This document shows, one piece after another, positions 48,626 through 57,092 of a stretch of 64,000 nucleotides of DNA. The translations under genes and the position numbers were made by a program. Positions within the stretch are counted from its first letter, which is position 1, and every line of letters starts with the position of its first letter. The notes below the pieces were generated by a model, which did no database searches, had not been told where the DNA came from, and saw nothing but the letters and a program-made list of their open reading frames with translations. Origin of the DNA: Mesotoga prima MesG1.Ag.4.2 (GTDB lineage: Bacteria; Thermotogota; Thermotogae; Petrotogales; Kosmotogaceae); assembly GCF_000147715.2 (NCBI RefSeq), contig NC_017934.1, positions 744,001-808,000 on the forward strand, given 5' to 3'.

Positions 48626-50128
48626 TTGAAGCTTATAGATGAACTTAGGTCGAAGTACTCCGAAATCACTTATCTTCATAGTGCTGCCGCTCTGATGGCG
48701 TGGGACATGAGAACGTATATTCCACCCAAAGGCGCTGAGATGAGATCAGAGGTTCTAGGGTACGTCTCGACTCTCGCATTCAGAAAGGCAGTTTCCGAAG
48801 AGATGGGAACTTTGCTGAGTCAACTGGCCGAAGGAAAAATCGAAGAGGAATTAACAGAAGATGAGAAAGCAATGGTGAGAGTGGCAACTAAGGCTTATAA
48901 GAGAGTCAAGGCCATTCCACCGGACCTATATCACAGATTCTCTGTTTTATCGTCAAAAAGTGAAAAGGTATGGGAAAGGTCGAGAAATGAAAACGATTTC
49001 AAGAGTATAGCGCCTTATCTAGAGGAGATTATCGATTTATTGAGAGAAATGGCCAGGCTTTACGGTTACGAAGAGAACCCTTATGACGCGCTTCTGGAAG
49101 GCTATGAAGAGGGGATGACAGCCAAGAAGCTGCGAAAGATAATAGAACCACTGAAATCGGAACTGATTCCTTTTACTAATAGAATTCTAAAGGAAGGCAG
49201 ATCCCCGAATACCGAAATTCTTAGAGGTAGATTCAGCAGAAAAGCTCAGGAAAAACTGAGTAGAAAGGCTCTAAAATTAATTGGATATGACTTTAAAGCA
49301 GGTAGGCTTGATGAGACTGTTCACCCATTCACGATTGGTATCGGTGTTAACGATGTAAGGGTAACCACGAAATACTCACCTGATGAATTCACACCGTCGC
49401 TCTTCGGATCTATTCATGAGGGGGGCCATGCGATTTATGAACAAGGATTGCCGGTCTCACTCAGAGATACGCCACTTTACGGTGCGTGTTCTTTAGGTAT
49501 CCACGAATCACAGTCGAGAATGATGGAGAACATGGTGGGAAGAAGTATGGAATTTCTATCCTTCTTCTATCCACAGATTCAGAAGGCATATCCATCGAAC
49601 TTCAGAGATGTACCTCTGGGTGATTTTTATAGAGCAATCAACAATGTAAAACCGTCTCTGATTAGAATAGAGGCAGATGAAGTCACGTACAACCTACATA
49701 TAATGGTCAGATTTGAACTGGAAGAAGCCCTTATCAAAGGTGATCTCAAAGTCTCAGATCTTCCGGAAGCATGGAATTCGAAAATGAAAGAATACCTTGG
49801 AATCGTACCTCAGACAAACACAGATGGCGTGCTCCAGGATGTACACTGGCCGTCTGGAACGATAGGATATTTTCCGTCTTATATGCTGGGGAATCTTTAC
49901 GCAGCTCAGATGTTTGCAAAGGCAAAGGAGGATATCCCAGGTCTGGAAAAGAGAATTGAAAAGGGAGATGTGCTGTCCCTGGTAGACTGGTTGAGAGATA
50001 ATATCCATTCCGTGGGCAGGCGTTATGAACCTGAAAAACTTCTTAAAATAGCCACTGGGAAGGAGTTGGATCCCAGTTATTTCCTGAATTATGTAATGGA
50101 GAAGTATTCGAAGATCTACCTCATTTAG
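48626..50128 (+). CDS. Metallocarboxypeptidase, family M32 (Taq type)
   Basis: Removes C-terminal residues from peptides in the cytoplasm. The zinc motif HEGGH is at residues 264-268, and the family motif HESQSRMMEN follows about 30 residues later, providing the third ligand region. DTPLYGACSLGIHESQSR and NTDGVLQDVHWPSGTIGYFP are also typical. Length of 500 residues is standard. TTG 48626 follows GGAGGTG by 5 nt; the longer frame from 48590 runs over the promoter. Its 3' end overlaps the opposing helix-hairpin-helix gene by 8 nt. Confidence 0.95.
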   Translation: MKLIDELRSKYSEITYLHSAAALMAWDMRTYIPPKGAEMRSEVLGYVSTLAFRKAVSEEMGTLLSQLAEGKIEEELTEDEKAMVRVATKAYKRVKAIPPDLYHRFSVLSSKSEKVWERSRNENDFKSIAPYLEEIIDLLREMARLYGYEENPYDALLEGYEEGMTAKKLRKIIEPLKSELIPFTNRILKEGRSPNTEILRGRFSRKAQEKLSRKALKLIGYDFKAGRLDETVHPFTIGIGVNDVRVTTKYSPDEFTPSLFGSIHEGGHAIYEQGLPVSLRDTPLYGACSLGIHESQSRMMENMVGRSMEFLSFFYPQIQKAYPSNFRDVPLGDFYRAINNVKPSLIRIEADEVTYNLHIMVRFELEEALIKGDLKVSDLPEAWNSKMKEYLGIVPQTNTDGVLQDVHWPSGTIGYFPSYMLGNLYAAQMFAKAKEDIPGLEKRIEKGDVLSLVDWLRDNIHSVGRRYEPEKLLKIATGKELDPSYFLNYVMEKYSKIYLI

Positions 50129-50585
50129 CTCTAGAGGAACCAGCTTCAATCAAGAGAGCTTCGATATTGGAGAGCCTTTCTTGAGACAATTTAAGGCTCT
50201 CCCTTTTGTCGAGAAGGAATTCTAGAATCTCAAGAGGCTTAGTCAAGCCCATGTCTTTCCAGATGTAAGACAAGACTTCAGGATCAACAAGATCTTGTGC
50301 GGTAAGCATATAGATGGAATTAGGAATTTTGCTTTTCAAATCCGTAATCTTCTGAATTTCAGACCGATGAAGGAACTCAAGAGACTTCTCTACAACAGCC
50401 TTTCCGATTCCCTTTATCGACGAGAGAGCTACGATATCTTCACTGGAAAGCTCCCCTGAAGCAAGGTTTGATCTGATAGTTTTAGCGGCGAATTCGTAGG
50501 TCCTTATCTTAAATGGATTGTCCCTGGTTACCCTGAGCAGCCTCGACAGAAGATCGAATTGCCTTGCAAGATCTTCCTTCTCCAC
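50121..50585 (-). CDS. Stand-alone helix-hairpin-helix protein resembling the PolX N-terminal domain
   Basis: A 154-residue protein. The first half (RQFDLLSRLLRVTRDNPFKI, then RTYEFAAKTI and LSSIKGIGKAVVEK) looks like the 8-kDa DNA-binding domain of family X polymerases, with one clear helix-hairpin-helix (SIKGIGKAV). The second half is helical with no polymerase catalytic residues. It could bind gapped or nicked DNA, but no function is known to me. GTG 50585 is preferred because GAGGTG lies 5-6 nt upstream; GTG 50594 overlaps that site. It lies downstream of the NifX-like gene on the same strand. Confidence 0.72.
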   Translation of the reverse strand: MEKEDLARQFDLLSRLLRVTRDNPFKIRTYEFAAKTIRSNLASGELSSEDIVALSSIKGIGKAVVEKSLEFLHRSEIQKITDLKSKIPNSIYMLTAQDLVDPEVLSYIWKDMGLTKPLEILEFLLDKRESLKLSQERLSNIEALLIEAGSSRAK

Positions 50586-50660
50586 TAATTTCACCTCTAA
50601 ATGTATTTTACTGCAGAAACCGGGTTTTCTTGATTAGAACGAATCAACCAAGTTTCGAGT

Positions 50661-50978
50661 TCACTTCCTCTTACGAAGCACAGCGTCGATATTCTCTTTA
50701 GCCGTTCCGACAAACGCTTCGTAGAAAGCAATTCCGGCCGCTTCAATCGCCTGAATTGCATTTCCACCAAGATGAAAAGCAATCAGTGCATCTACACCTT
50801 TCTTTGTGAGCATGTTCACCGCCATCGGTCCAGCGCCGTGAGCCACGCTATTGTCAGGTTCAATGTATTCTTCATTGCCAGTTTCGGGATCGTATATAAG
50901 GAAATACTTTGCCCTGGCAAATCTATCGTCCGGAATACTATTCATACTCTTCTCTTTCACTGGAACAGCAATTTTCAT
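50661..50978 (-). CDS. NifX/ORP-like dinitrogenase iron-molybdenum cofactor family protein
   Basis: A 105-residue protein of the NifX/NifB-C family: MKIAVPVKEKSMNSIPDDRF at the start, YIEPDNSVAHGAGPMAVNML in the middle and AFHLGGNAIQAIEAAGI later. No cysteine is present, as in orange proteins (ORP), which bind a Mo-Cu sulfide cluster non-covalently. ATG 50978 follows GGAGG by 6 nt. It follows two MinD-type ATPases with ferredoxin domains, the same company ORP keeps in sulfate reducers. No nitrogenase genes are present, so a cofactor-carrier or regulatory role is more likely. Confidence 0.88.
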   Translation of the reverse strand: MKIAVPVKEKSMNSIPDDRFARAKYFLIYDPETGNEEYIEPDNSVAHGAGPMAVNMLTKKGVDALIAFHLGGNAIQAIEAAGIAFYEAFVGTAKENIDAVLRKRK

Positions 50979-50980
50979 AC

Positions 50981-51859
50981 TCATCCTCCAACTCCACTGA
51001 TTTTTCGCTTTAGCCTTTGAGCAATACGCACAATTGCTTCTGCTGCTTTTGAACCTTTTATTGAAACGACTGGCTTGCCCATAATAGTAGCCCTCTCGAC
51101 CTGCTCGTCAAAAGGGATTTTGCCAATTATCTCTATACCGTTTGCTCCGCACCAAGACTCAATGAAGGAGCTTTTCGATTTGTTAAGATCCCACTTGTTG
51201 ATAACTATTCCGAAATCCCTTTTGAAGTGCTTTATTGTCTCGACTATTCTGGCCAGGTCGTGGTTCCCGGAAACTGTGGGTTCAGCAACCACCAGAACGT
51301 AAGTAGTGCCGGTTATTGAAGATGTCGCGGGACAGCCGATTCCAGGAGCTCCGTCGATGATAATAACTTCCTTCTTTTCCTCTTCGGCAACTTTGATGGC
51401 AAGCTTTCTTACCTCTGCAACAAGTCCCCCAGAGGTCTCCTCTCCGGGAGTGAGAAGGGCATGCACAAGAGGAATGCCGTTTGATTGGGACAAGAAGTAA
51501 TCGCCAGATTTGTTGTCTTTGAGTGTAATAGCATCAGCAGGACATACTGCGACACACATTCCGCAACCTTCACAGGCATAAGGATCAACCGAATAGGGCC
51601 CCCCTCTGATCACTGCATCGAATCTGCAATACTTTTCACAAATTCCGCAAGAAATGCACGAATCAGAGATCTCAGCCTTCTTTCCACCGAAGTATTCATA
51701 TTTCTCAATCAGCTTGTTTTCCAATATTAGATGAAGGTTTGGGGCATCCACATCACAATCGGCCATAACAATAGAATCAAACAGGACAGAAAGTGATCCC
51801 GAGAGTGTTGTTTTCCCCGTCCCTCCCTTTCCGCTTACAATTGCTATCTGAAACATCAT
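50981..51859 (-). CDS. MinD/Mrp-type ATPase with two 4Fe-4S clusters (second of pair)
   Basis: A 292-residue P-loop protein: deviant Walker A VSGKGGTGKTTL, the Walker B-like segment VIIIDGAPGIGCP, and an inserted ferredoxin domain (about 65-115) with CISCGICEKYC and CEGCGMCVAVCP. Such proteins pair in anaerobes and are linked to Fe-S or Mo-Cu cluster handling or, in Desulfovibrio, to ORP and division-related complexes. It overlaps the preceding ATPase gene by 4 nt and ends just before the NifX-like gene. The ATG-ATG start at 51859/51856 leaves one residue uncertain. Confidence 0.92.
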   Translation of the reverse strand: MMFQIAIVSGKGGTGKTTLSGSLSVLFDSIVMADCDVDAPNLHLILENKLIEKYEYFGGKKAEISDSCISCGICEKYCRFDAVIRGGPYSVDPYACEGCGMCVAVCPADAITLKDNKSGDYFLSQSNGIPLVHALLTPGEETSGGLVAEVRKLAIKVAEEEKKEVIIIDGAPGIGCPATSSITGTTYVLVVAEPTVSGNHDLARIVETIKHFKRDFGIVINKWDLNKSKSSFIESWCGANGIEIIGKIPFDEQVERATIMGKPVVSIKGSKAAEAIVRIAQRLKRKISGVGG

Positions 51860-52707
51860 GACACCCCCGCTGAAGAAAGGATTCTCTCCGCAAGCGATTT
51901 GAATCTTGCTTTCCAGATTGGCGAAGTTTCAACAAAGAGCTTGCCTTCAGAATAAGACTCAGCTATACCGCGATCAAAAGGGATTCTTTCAAGAACGGAG
52001 AAATTCTCTTCACTGGCGTATTCATCTACAAGAGTATAAGAACCGGTATCCCTGTTTATTACAATGCCAAAGGGAATATCCATTTCCCTAACAATTTCCA
52101 CAGCAAGTTTTAAGTCGTGAAGACCGAATGGCGTTGGTTCGGTTACGAGTATAGCGTAGTCGACATTTCTGAGAGTTTCAACGACTGAGCAGGAAGTCCC
52201 CGGAGGTGAATCGATTATTACTATTCTATCCCTGTTTATGTGCTTCTTCAGTGTTCTTATAACCTTTACAGGAGAAGGCTCGCCAATTTCTAGTATTCCC
52301 ATTCCAAAGTCAATCTTTTTGTTTATCTTTCCGGTCTGAACCTTCCCTATCACCTTTGGTCTCTCGGTAATCGCCTTCTCGGGACATATAAATGTGCATA
52401 AACCGCAACCGTGACAAAGTGATTCGAAAACCATTACTCCAGTCTGAAAAACAGAAAGTGCGCCAAACTGGCAAACTTCAGCGCATTTTCCACATCGGGT
52501 ACATTTTTTGTTGTCTATTACGGGAAGAAGAAGCTCTACCCCTTCTTCATGGTGGATATTTGGCTCGAAAAAAAGATGCACATCAGGCTCTTCAGCATCT
52601 GCATCGAGAAGCTGCACTTCAAACTCATCGGAAATTGCTCCAGCAAGATTAGTGGCAAGGGTCGTCTTACCAGTGCCACCCTTGCCACTCAATACTGCGA
52701 TAACCAA
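51856..52707 (-). CDS. MinD/Mrp-type ATPase with two 4Fe-4S clusters (first of pair)
   Basis: A 283-residue paralogue of the next gene: Walker A LSGKGGTGKTTL, VIIDSPPGTSCSV, and a ferredoxin insertion (about 58-110) with CTRCGKCAEVC and CHGCGLCTFICP. Both copies keep all eight cluster cysteines, so both should carry two [4Fe-4S] clusters. TTG 52707 is 3 nt after the stop of the small glycine-rich gene, with GGTGGT upstream as a weak ribosome site, suggesting translational coupling. The two ATPases may form a heterodimer; that is inference. Confidence 0.92.
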   Translation of the reverse strand: MVIAVLSGKGGTGKTTLATNLAGAISDEFEVQLLDADAEEPDVHLFFEPNIHHEEGVELLLPVIDNKKCTRCGKCAEVCQFGALSVFQTGVMVFESLCHGCGLCTFICPEKAITERPKVIGKVQTGKINKKIDFGMGILEIGEPSPVKVIRTLKKHINRDRIVIIDSPPGTSCSVVETLRNVDYAILVTEPTPFGLHDLKLAVEIVREMDIPFGIVINRDTGSYTLVDEYASEENFSVLERIPFDRGIAESYSEGKLFVETSPIWKARFKSLAERILSSAGVS

Positions 52708-52710
52708 GGC

Positions 52711-52938
52711 TTACCACCATCTCCTGAAGCCGTAACCCATGCCTCTTCCGGGCCCATATCCCGCTCCAAAACCCATTCTTCTCCCAAGAAAGAGCCTTCT
52801 CCTCGGGAAAAACCTGTACGAATAATTTCTAACCGGGTTAGCGGGCCCTGCCACTCGGTCTCTGGGTGCGCAGTTGCCCATGCCCCAACCGGTCATTGGT
52901 CCGTAGCCTTCAGGACCTGTTCCATCTCTCCACGGCAT
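52711..52938 (-). CDS. Small DUF5320-like glycine/arginine-rich protein
   Basis: A 75-residue protein starting MPWRDGTGPEGYGPMTG, the typical DUF5320 N-terminus, then a Cys (GNCAP) and a Gly/Arg/Phe/Tyr-rich tail ending FRRWW. ATG 52938 has GGAGGAG about 9 nt upstream. DUF5320 genes are repeatedly found beside NifX-like and MinD/ferredoxin genes in anaerobes, as here. The function is unknown; the single Cys and Arg-rich tail could bind a cofactor, protein or nucleic acid. Confidence 0.8.
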   Translation of the reverse strand: MPWRDGTGPEGYGPMTGWGMGNCAPRDRVAGPANPVRNYSYRFFPRRRLFLGRRMGFGAGYGPGRGMGYGFRRWW

Positions 52939-52942
52939 AATG

Positions 52943-53251
52943 TCACTCCTCCTCCGCACTGGTTGTGTTCTGAAGTGTCTCAAGCCTTTTCTCTATTTCT
53001 CTAAGTTCCTCATTGATCATCTCGAGCTCCTTCTTTAGGAAAGCTTGATACTCTCTTAAATCTTGACGTTCCATTTCCGGAGAAATCTCTACGTCGTAAT
53101 CGTATGGCCCGTAGTAACCATATCCTCTTCCAGGACCGAATCCTCTCCCATATCCCATACCTCTTCCGTATGCTGCTCCATATCCTGGGCCATATCCATA
53201 GAATCTGCATGACCCGTCTCTAAACCTCATTGGACCTGATCCATATGGCAT
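52943..53251 (-). CDS. Glycine/tyrosine-rich DUF5320-like protein with C-terminal coiled coil
   Basis: A 102-residue protein. The first half (about residues 15-52) is low complexity, dominated by Gly, Tyr, Arg and Pro in YG/RG/GP steps, with one Cys (DGSCRFYG). The second half (about 60-95) is a charged coiled coil containing LKKELEMINEELREIEKRL. ATG 53251 follows AGGAGGTGAC by 6 nt; the longer frame from 53281 crosses the promoter. It is the first gene of a six-gene minus-strand run behind a consensus promoter, which implies high expression. Function is unknown. Confidence 0.8.
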   Translation of the reverse strand: MPYGSGPMRFRDGSCRFYGYGPGYGAAYGRGMGYGRGFGPGRGYGYYGPYDYDVEISPEMERQDLREYQAFLKKELEMINEELREIEKRLETLQNTTSAEEE

Positions 53252-53285
53252 ATAGTCACCTCCTATATATGCACTTATCATATAT

Positions 53286-53314
53286 ATTATACAAATTCAG
53301 ATAATAAATGTCAA
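53286..53314 (-). promoter_or_regulatory. Consensus promoter for the DUF5320/MinD/NifX cluster
   Basis: On the minus strand TTGACA (53314-53309) and TATAAT (53291-53286) are separated by exactly 17 nt. This is one of the two perfect consensus promoters in the window; the other drives the tRNAs. The first gene starts 35 nt downstream. Confidence 0.88.
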
Positions 53315-53375
53315 GACAAATGTCGCGGTGCAAAATTCTGCTTGATTTCTGATAGTATCTAGATAAGGAGGATCA

Positions 53376-53972
53376 ATGGGAAACAGGGCTCACGTATTGC
53401 TTTTTACATTAATTGCTCCCTTTTATGAAGTTGCGTTCAAGTCGCAGCTGAAGAGTTATCGAAGGTTGCTGAAAGAACACCGATCTCTGCTTGGAAAAGG
53501 GATAAGAAGTGTCTTAGACATTGGTTGCGGAACTGGCGCCCTTGCGCTGGCATTTAGCGAGCTAGGGTACGAAGTGACTGCCGTGGATGCCTCTGCCGCC
53601 ATGGTTATGATTGCCAGGCACAATTTGAGGGGTAGTGGTGTATCGGTTGTTCAAGGTGATTTCTTTGAGAAACTTCCTTTTGAGGACAGCAGTTTTGATC
53701 TTCTTGTTGCCTCTTATGTCACTCACGGTCATAAACGTGAAGGTAGAGAAAAGTTCTACAAGGAGAGTCGAAGAATTTGCAATAAAGAGGTCTTGATCCA
53801 TGAGTTTTTTCCGAACAGAAATCCATTGATCTCTACTGTTGAGTTTTTCGAGAGAAGTGATTACAGAAAGTTTGTGCCAAAGGCTTTCGAAGAGCTGAAA
53901 GAGTACTTTCCTGTTGTAGATAGAAGAAGGTTATCTTCCTCTACTGGGTGGTATATTTGTCGTTGTGAGTAA
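53376..53972 (+). CDS. Class I SAM-dependent methyltransferase
   Basis: A 198-residue Rossmann-fold methyltransferase. Motif I is VLDIGCGTGALAL, the acidic residue after strand 2 is in VTAVDAS, and motif II/III regions are VVQGDFFEKLPFEDSSFDLLVA. The substrate cannot be told from the sequence; the family (Methyltransf_11/25 type) includes enzymes acting on quinones, lipids and small molecules. AAGGAGGA precedes the ATG. It is divergent from the DUF5320/MinD/NifX cluster and separated from the sugar transporter by about 100 nt in which I see no clear promoter. Confidence 0.88.
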   Translation: MGNRAHVLLFTLIAPFYEVAFKSQLKSYRRLLKEHRSLLGKGIRSVLDIGCGTGALALAFSELGYEVTAVDASAAMVMIARHNLRGSGVSVVQGDFFEKLPFEDSSFDLLVASYVTHGHKREGREKFYKESRRICNKEVLIHEFFPNRNPLISTVEFFERSDYRKFVPKAFEELKEYFPVVDRRRLSSSTGWYICRCE

Positions 53973-54075
53973 GATGATCATTGAGTTTGTTCATGAAGGT
54001 TCAAGGATTTTAAGCCCTATGGTGTCGTATTGCCGATGTAGTTTCTTGAGAAGAGGATTCTGGGGGTAGACACAG

Positions 54076-55008
54076 GTGAAGAAATTTGTCCCGTACATAT
54101 TTATAGCGCCTGCGGGCCTTATAATCGCTTTCTTTATGCTTTATCCACTGTTTTATTCATTTGCAATAAGCCTTTTCGAATGGGATCTCTCTCCGAACAT
54201 GACCTTTGTAGGTCTCAGGAATTATTCAGAGATTCTCTCATCGAGTGAATTCTGGGATTCCATGCTTTATACTGCTTACTATATTCTCGGCGTGCTGCCC
54301 TTCTCGCTCCTTATAGGATTTCTCATAGCAACCTTGTTGAACGACTCCACAATGAAGGGGATTGGCTTCTTTAGGATGATTTACTTTCTTCCGGTTGTGA
54401 CTTCGCCAATTGCAGCAGGCATGGGCTTCAGTTTTCTGTTCAGCACGGAACTGGGATATGTGAATCACATAATTGCATCGTTTGGAGGAGAATACGTGAA
54501 CTGGTTGACAAATCCAGAAGGGATTTTTCAGATCCTCCTCAACTGGACTGGAATTACACTTCCCAAAGTACTTCAGGGGCCGAGTGTGTCTCTTTTTGTG
54601 ATAATCCTTATGGGAATATGGCAGAATATTGGATACGCAATGGTCGTTTATCTTGCAGGCCTTCAGAACATCCCAACGACATACTATGAGGCAGCCTCGC
54701 TTAGTGGAGCGAGCAAATTCCAGATGCTTAGGAAGATCACCGTTCCTCTCTTATCGCCAACAACATTTTTTCTTCTGATAATGTTTAGCATAAGTTCCTT
54801 TCAGGTCTTTGGACCGATAATGGTTATGACTCCCGACGGAGGACCACTTAACACAACCTCGGTAGTTGTTTTTCGGCTCTATCGTGAAGCCTTCTCTTAC
54901 TATCGATTCGGTTATGCCGCTGCAATGGCCTTTGTTCTATTCCTGTTTGTTATTTCGCTCACTGCATTGCAGGTTAGGACAATTGAGAGGACTGTTCATT
55001 ATGAGTAA
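54076..55008 (+). CDS. Sugar ABC importer permease (MalF/UgpA type)
   Basis: A 310-residue permease with six membrane helices. The EAA loop is YYEAASLSGASKFQMLRKITVPLLSP, family type MalF/UgpA (read in two parts: YYEAASLSGA and KITVPLLSP). GTG 54076 has GGGGGTAGA upstream. It overlaps the second permease by 8 nt. The partner genes are a MalG-type permease and a family 1 solute-binding protein; the ATPase is not in the cluster and is probably a shared MsmK-like subunit encoded elsewhere. Confidence 0.94.
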   Translation: MKKFVPYIFIAPAGLIIAFFMLYPLFYSFAISLFEWDLSPNMTFVGLRNYSEILSSSEFWDSMLYTAYYILGVLPFSLLIGFLIATLLNDSTMKGIGFFRMIYFLPVVTSPIAAGMGFSFLFSTELGYVNHIIASFGGEYVNWLTNPEGIFQILLNWTGITLPKVLQGPSVSLFVIILMGIWQNIGYAMVVYLAGLQNIPTTYYEAASLSGASKFQMLRKITVPLLSPTTFFLLIMFSISSFQVFGPIMVMTPDGGPLNTTSVVVFRLYREAFSYYRFGYAAAMAFVLFLFVISLTALQVRTIERTVHYE

Positions 55009-55822
55009 AAGGGTCGGTAGAACTGTCAAGTATGTAATACTTGTGGTGGGAGCCATTGTAATGGTCTTTCCCTTCTTCTGGTCTTTTATGACATCATTCA
55101 AAGATCTCAAGGAGATACTTAGGGATCCGTTTTCACTGATACCCAAAGAGTTTACAATGAAGAACTACGTAAGTGTTTTTACCAAAGTTCCATTTGCGAG
55201 GTATCTTCTAAACAGTACTGTTGTAGCATTGGCAACGACTTTCTTGCAGCTTGTGACGGCTTGTCTGGCTGCATTTGCATTTGCTAGAATGAGGTTTCGT
55301 GGCAGAGATGTGATATTCTATGTTTTTTTGGCAACGATGATGATTCCACAGCAGGTTGTCATGATTCCTCAATACCTGGTCGTCATGAAACTAAACATGG
55401 ACAACTCTTATCTTGGATTGATTTTGCCTCATGCCGCGACCGCTATCTCGATCTTTTTTCTGAGGCAGTTCTTTCTAACTATTCCAAGAGATCTGGAAGA
55501 CGCAGCAACGATTGACGGCTGTGGTCCTCTACGAACTTTGGTCAATGTCTTCTTGCCACTTACCAAACCGGCGATAGCAACAATTGCTGTCTTTTCGTTC
55601 ATGTGGTCATGGAACAACTACTTTTGGCCGCTTCTGGTAATAAGTGAACCGGAAATGAGGACCGTGCAGCTTGGTCTCGCGATGTTTAAGTCAGAAGGGG
55701 GAATTCAGTGGGGAGAGTTCATGGCCGCCACCGTTGTGGCTACACTTCCGATTATGATTGCGTATTTCATAGCTCAAAGGCAGTTCGTTAAGGGAATAAC
55801 TCTTACGGGACTAAAAGGATAG
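55001..55822 (+). CDS. Sugar ABC importer permease (MalG/UgpE type)
   Basis: A 273-residue permease. The N-terminal helix YVILVVGAIVMVFPFFWSF and the EAA loop LEDAATIDGCGPLRTLVNVF with LPLTKPAI are typical of MalG/UgpE. ATG 55001 is chosen; the frame open from 54866 is inside the first permease. It is followed after 16 nt by the binding protein. The exact sugar cannot be read from the sequence. Confidence 0.94.
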   Translation: MSKRVGRTVKYVILVVGAIVMVFPFFWSFMTSFKDLKEILRDPFSLIPKEFTMKNYVSVFTKVPFARYLLNSTVVALATTFLQLVTACLAAFAFARMRFRGRDVIFYVFLATMMIPQQVVMIPQYLVVMKLNMDNSYLGLILPHAATAISIFFLRQFFLTIPRDLEDAATIDGCGPLRTLVNVFLPLTKPAIATIAVFSFMWSWNNYFWPLLVISEPEMRTVQLGLAMFKSEGGIQWGEFMAATVVATLPIMIAYFIAQRQFVKGITLTGLKG

Positions 55823-55838
55823 TGAAAAGGAGGAAAAG

Positions 55839-57083
55839 ATGAAAAGAATAATTACTGTATTTGCCTTGTTAGTTTTCTCGCTTACTGGGTTGGGAGCCGT
55901 GACACTTACTTTCTGGCACTCGATGTCCGATTATCAGAAACCAATAATCGATAAGCTCGTTGCGGATTTTAACAGGTCTCATGACGGCATCGAAGTGAAG
56001 GCAATCTTTCAGGGTTCATACGATGAGACTGTAACAAAGTTGAAAGCTGCTCTGCTAGCAGGAAAGGGTCCGGATATTGCACAGGTAAACATTGAACATA
56101 TCCAAATTTTCTCCAAAGATGGATCGTTACAAGATCTTACAGATCTGATTTCAAATGATCCCACACTCAGTGCAGAAGATTTCGTCGAAAGCTTCTGGCA
56201 GACTATAATTCGCGATGGTAAACCTTATGCATTGCCCTTCAACATAAGTGCTTTAATGCTTTTCTACAACAAGGACCACTTCGAAGCAGCAGGATTAGAC
56301 CCCAACAAACCTCCCAAAAACTGGGAAGAACTGGAGGAGTATGCCAGAAAGCTTACAATCAGAAAGTCATCAGATTCCAGGCCCTCTCAATACGGTCTTT
56401 TGTGGGGAGTAGACACCATGTTTTACCAGTTTGAACCTTTAGTCTGGCAAAATGGTGGAGAGATTTTCAATGAAGACATGACTGAGTGCATCATCAACTC
56501 TGCCGAAGGAATCGAAGCTTTGGAAACATGGAGACGTTGGTTTGCAGAGGGCCTTTCCCCAGCAGATTTAACAATCGATGAAGGTATCCAGTCATTCACA
56601 ATGGGTAGAATCTCTATGGGGCCAATGACCAGTGGAGGAATCCGCTATGCACTGGAGAACATCCCTTGGGATTTAGGGGTAGCTCCACTTCCTGAAGGAA
56701 AGCAAAAGGCAACAACACTCGGTGGTGGTTCGCTTTCCATCATGTCGGGACTTTCGGAGGAGAAGGTTAAGGCTGCATGGACCTTCATCAAGTGGATGGT
56801 CTCGGAAAAGAACACTTTGTTCTGGTATGAGGGGACTGGATACATGCCTGTTCTCAAGTCGGCTATGGATTCTCTGGAGATTCAGCTTATCTGGCAGAGG
56901 TTCCCGCAGCTGAAGGCGCCTATAGAATCAGTCGTTTTTGCCAGGCCAAGACCAGTACATACGAACATTATCGAGATCAGGAATATTCTATACAACGCAG
57001 TGGAACAGGTAAGGAAAGGCGTTTCGGAACCCAAACCAGCTTTTGATGAAGCTGTAATCAAAGTCAATGAGCTGCTGAAGTGA
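55839..57083 (+). CDS. Extracellular sugar-binding protein, family 1
   Basis: A 414-residue secreted protein. The signal peptide is MKRIITVFALLVFSLTGLGA, with no lipobox cysteine, so it is free in the periplasm. Family features are VTLTFWHSMSDYQKPII near the N-terminus, LLAGKGPDIAQVNI, PYALPFNISALMLFYNKDHF and the domain ending with the helix DEAVIKVNELL. It belongs to the group binding oligosaccharides or glycerol-phosphate-like ligands. AGGAGG precedes the ATG. The outer-membrane protein gene follows after 9 nt. Confidence 0.94.
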   Translation: MKRIITVFALLVFSLTGLGAVTLTFWHSMSDYQKPIIDKLVADFNRSHDGIEVKAIFQGSYDETVTKLKAALLAGKGPDIAQVNIEHIQIFSKDGSLQDLTDLISNDPTLSAEDFVESFWQTIIRDGKPYALPFNISALMLFYNKDHFEAAGLDPNKPPKNWEELEEYARKLTIRKSSDSRPSQYGLLWGVDTMFYQFEPLVWQNGGEIFNEDMTECIINSAEGIEALETWRRWFAEGLSPADLTIDEGIQSFTMGRISMGPMTSGGIRYALENIPWDLGVAPLPEGKQKATTLGGGSLSIMSGLSEEKVKAAWTFIKWMVSEKNTLFWYEGTGYMPVLKSAMDSLEIQLIWQRFPQLKAPIESVVFARPRPVHTNIIEIRNILYNAVEQVRKGVSEPKPAFDEAVIKVNELLK

Positions 57084-57092
57084 GGTGATGAT

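Noticed and set aside
50661-52707. Interpreting the NifX/MinD genes as nitrogen fixation
   Set aside because: No nifHDK or other nif genes are present, and the ATPases are MinD/Mrp type with ferredoxin insertions, unlike NifH.
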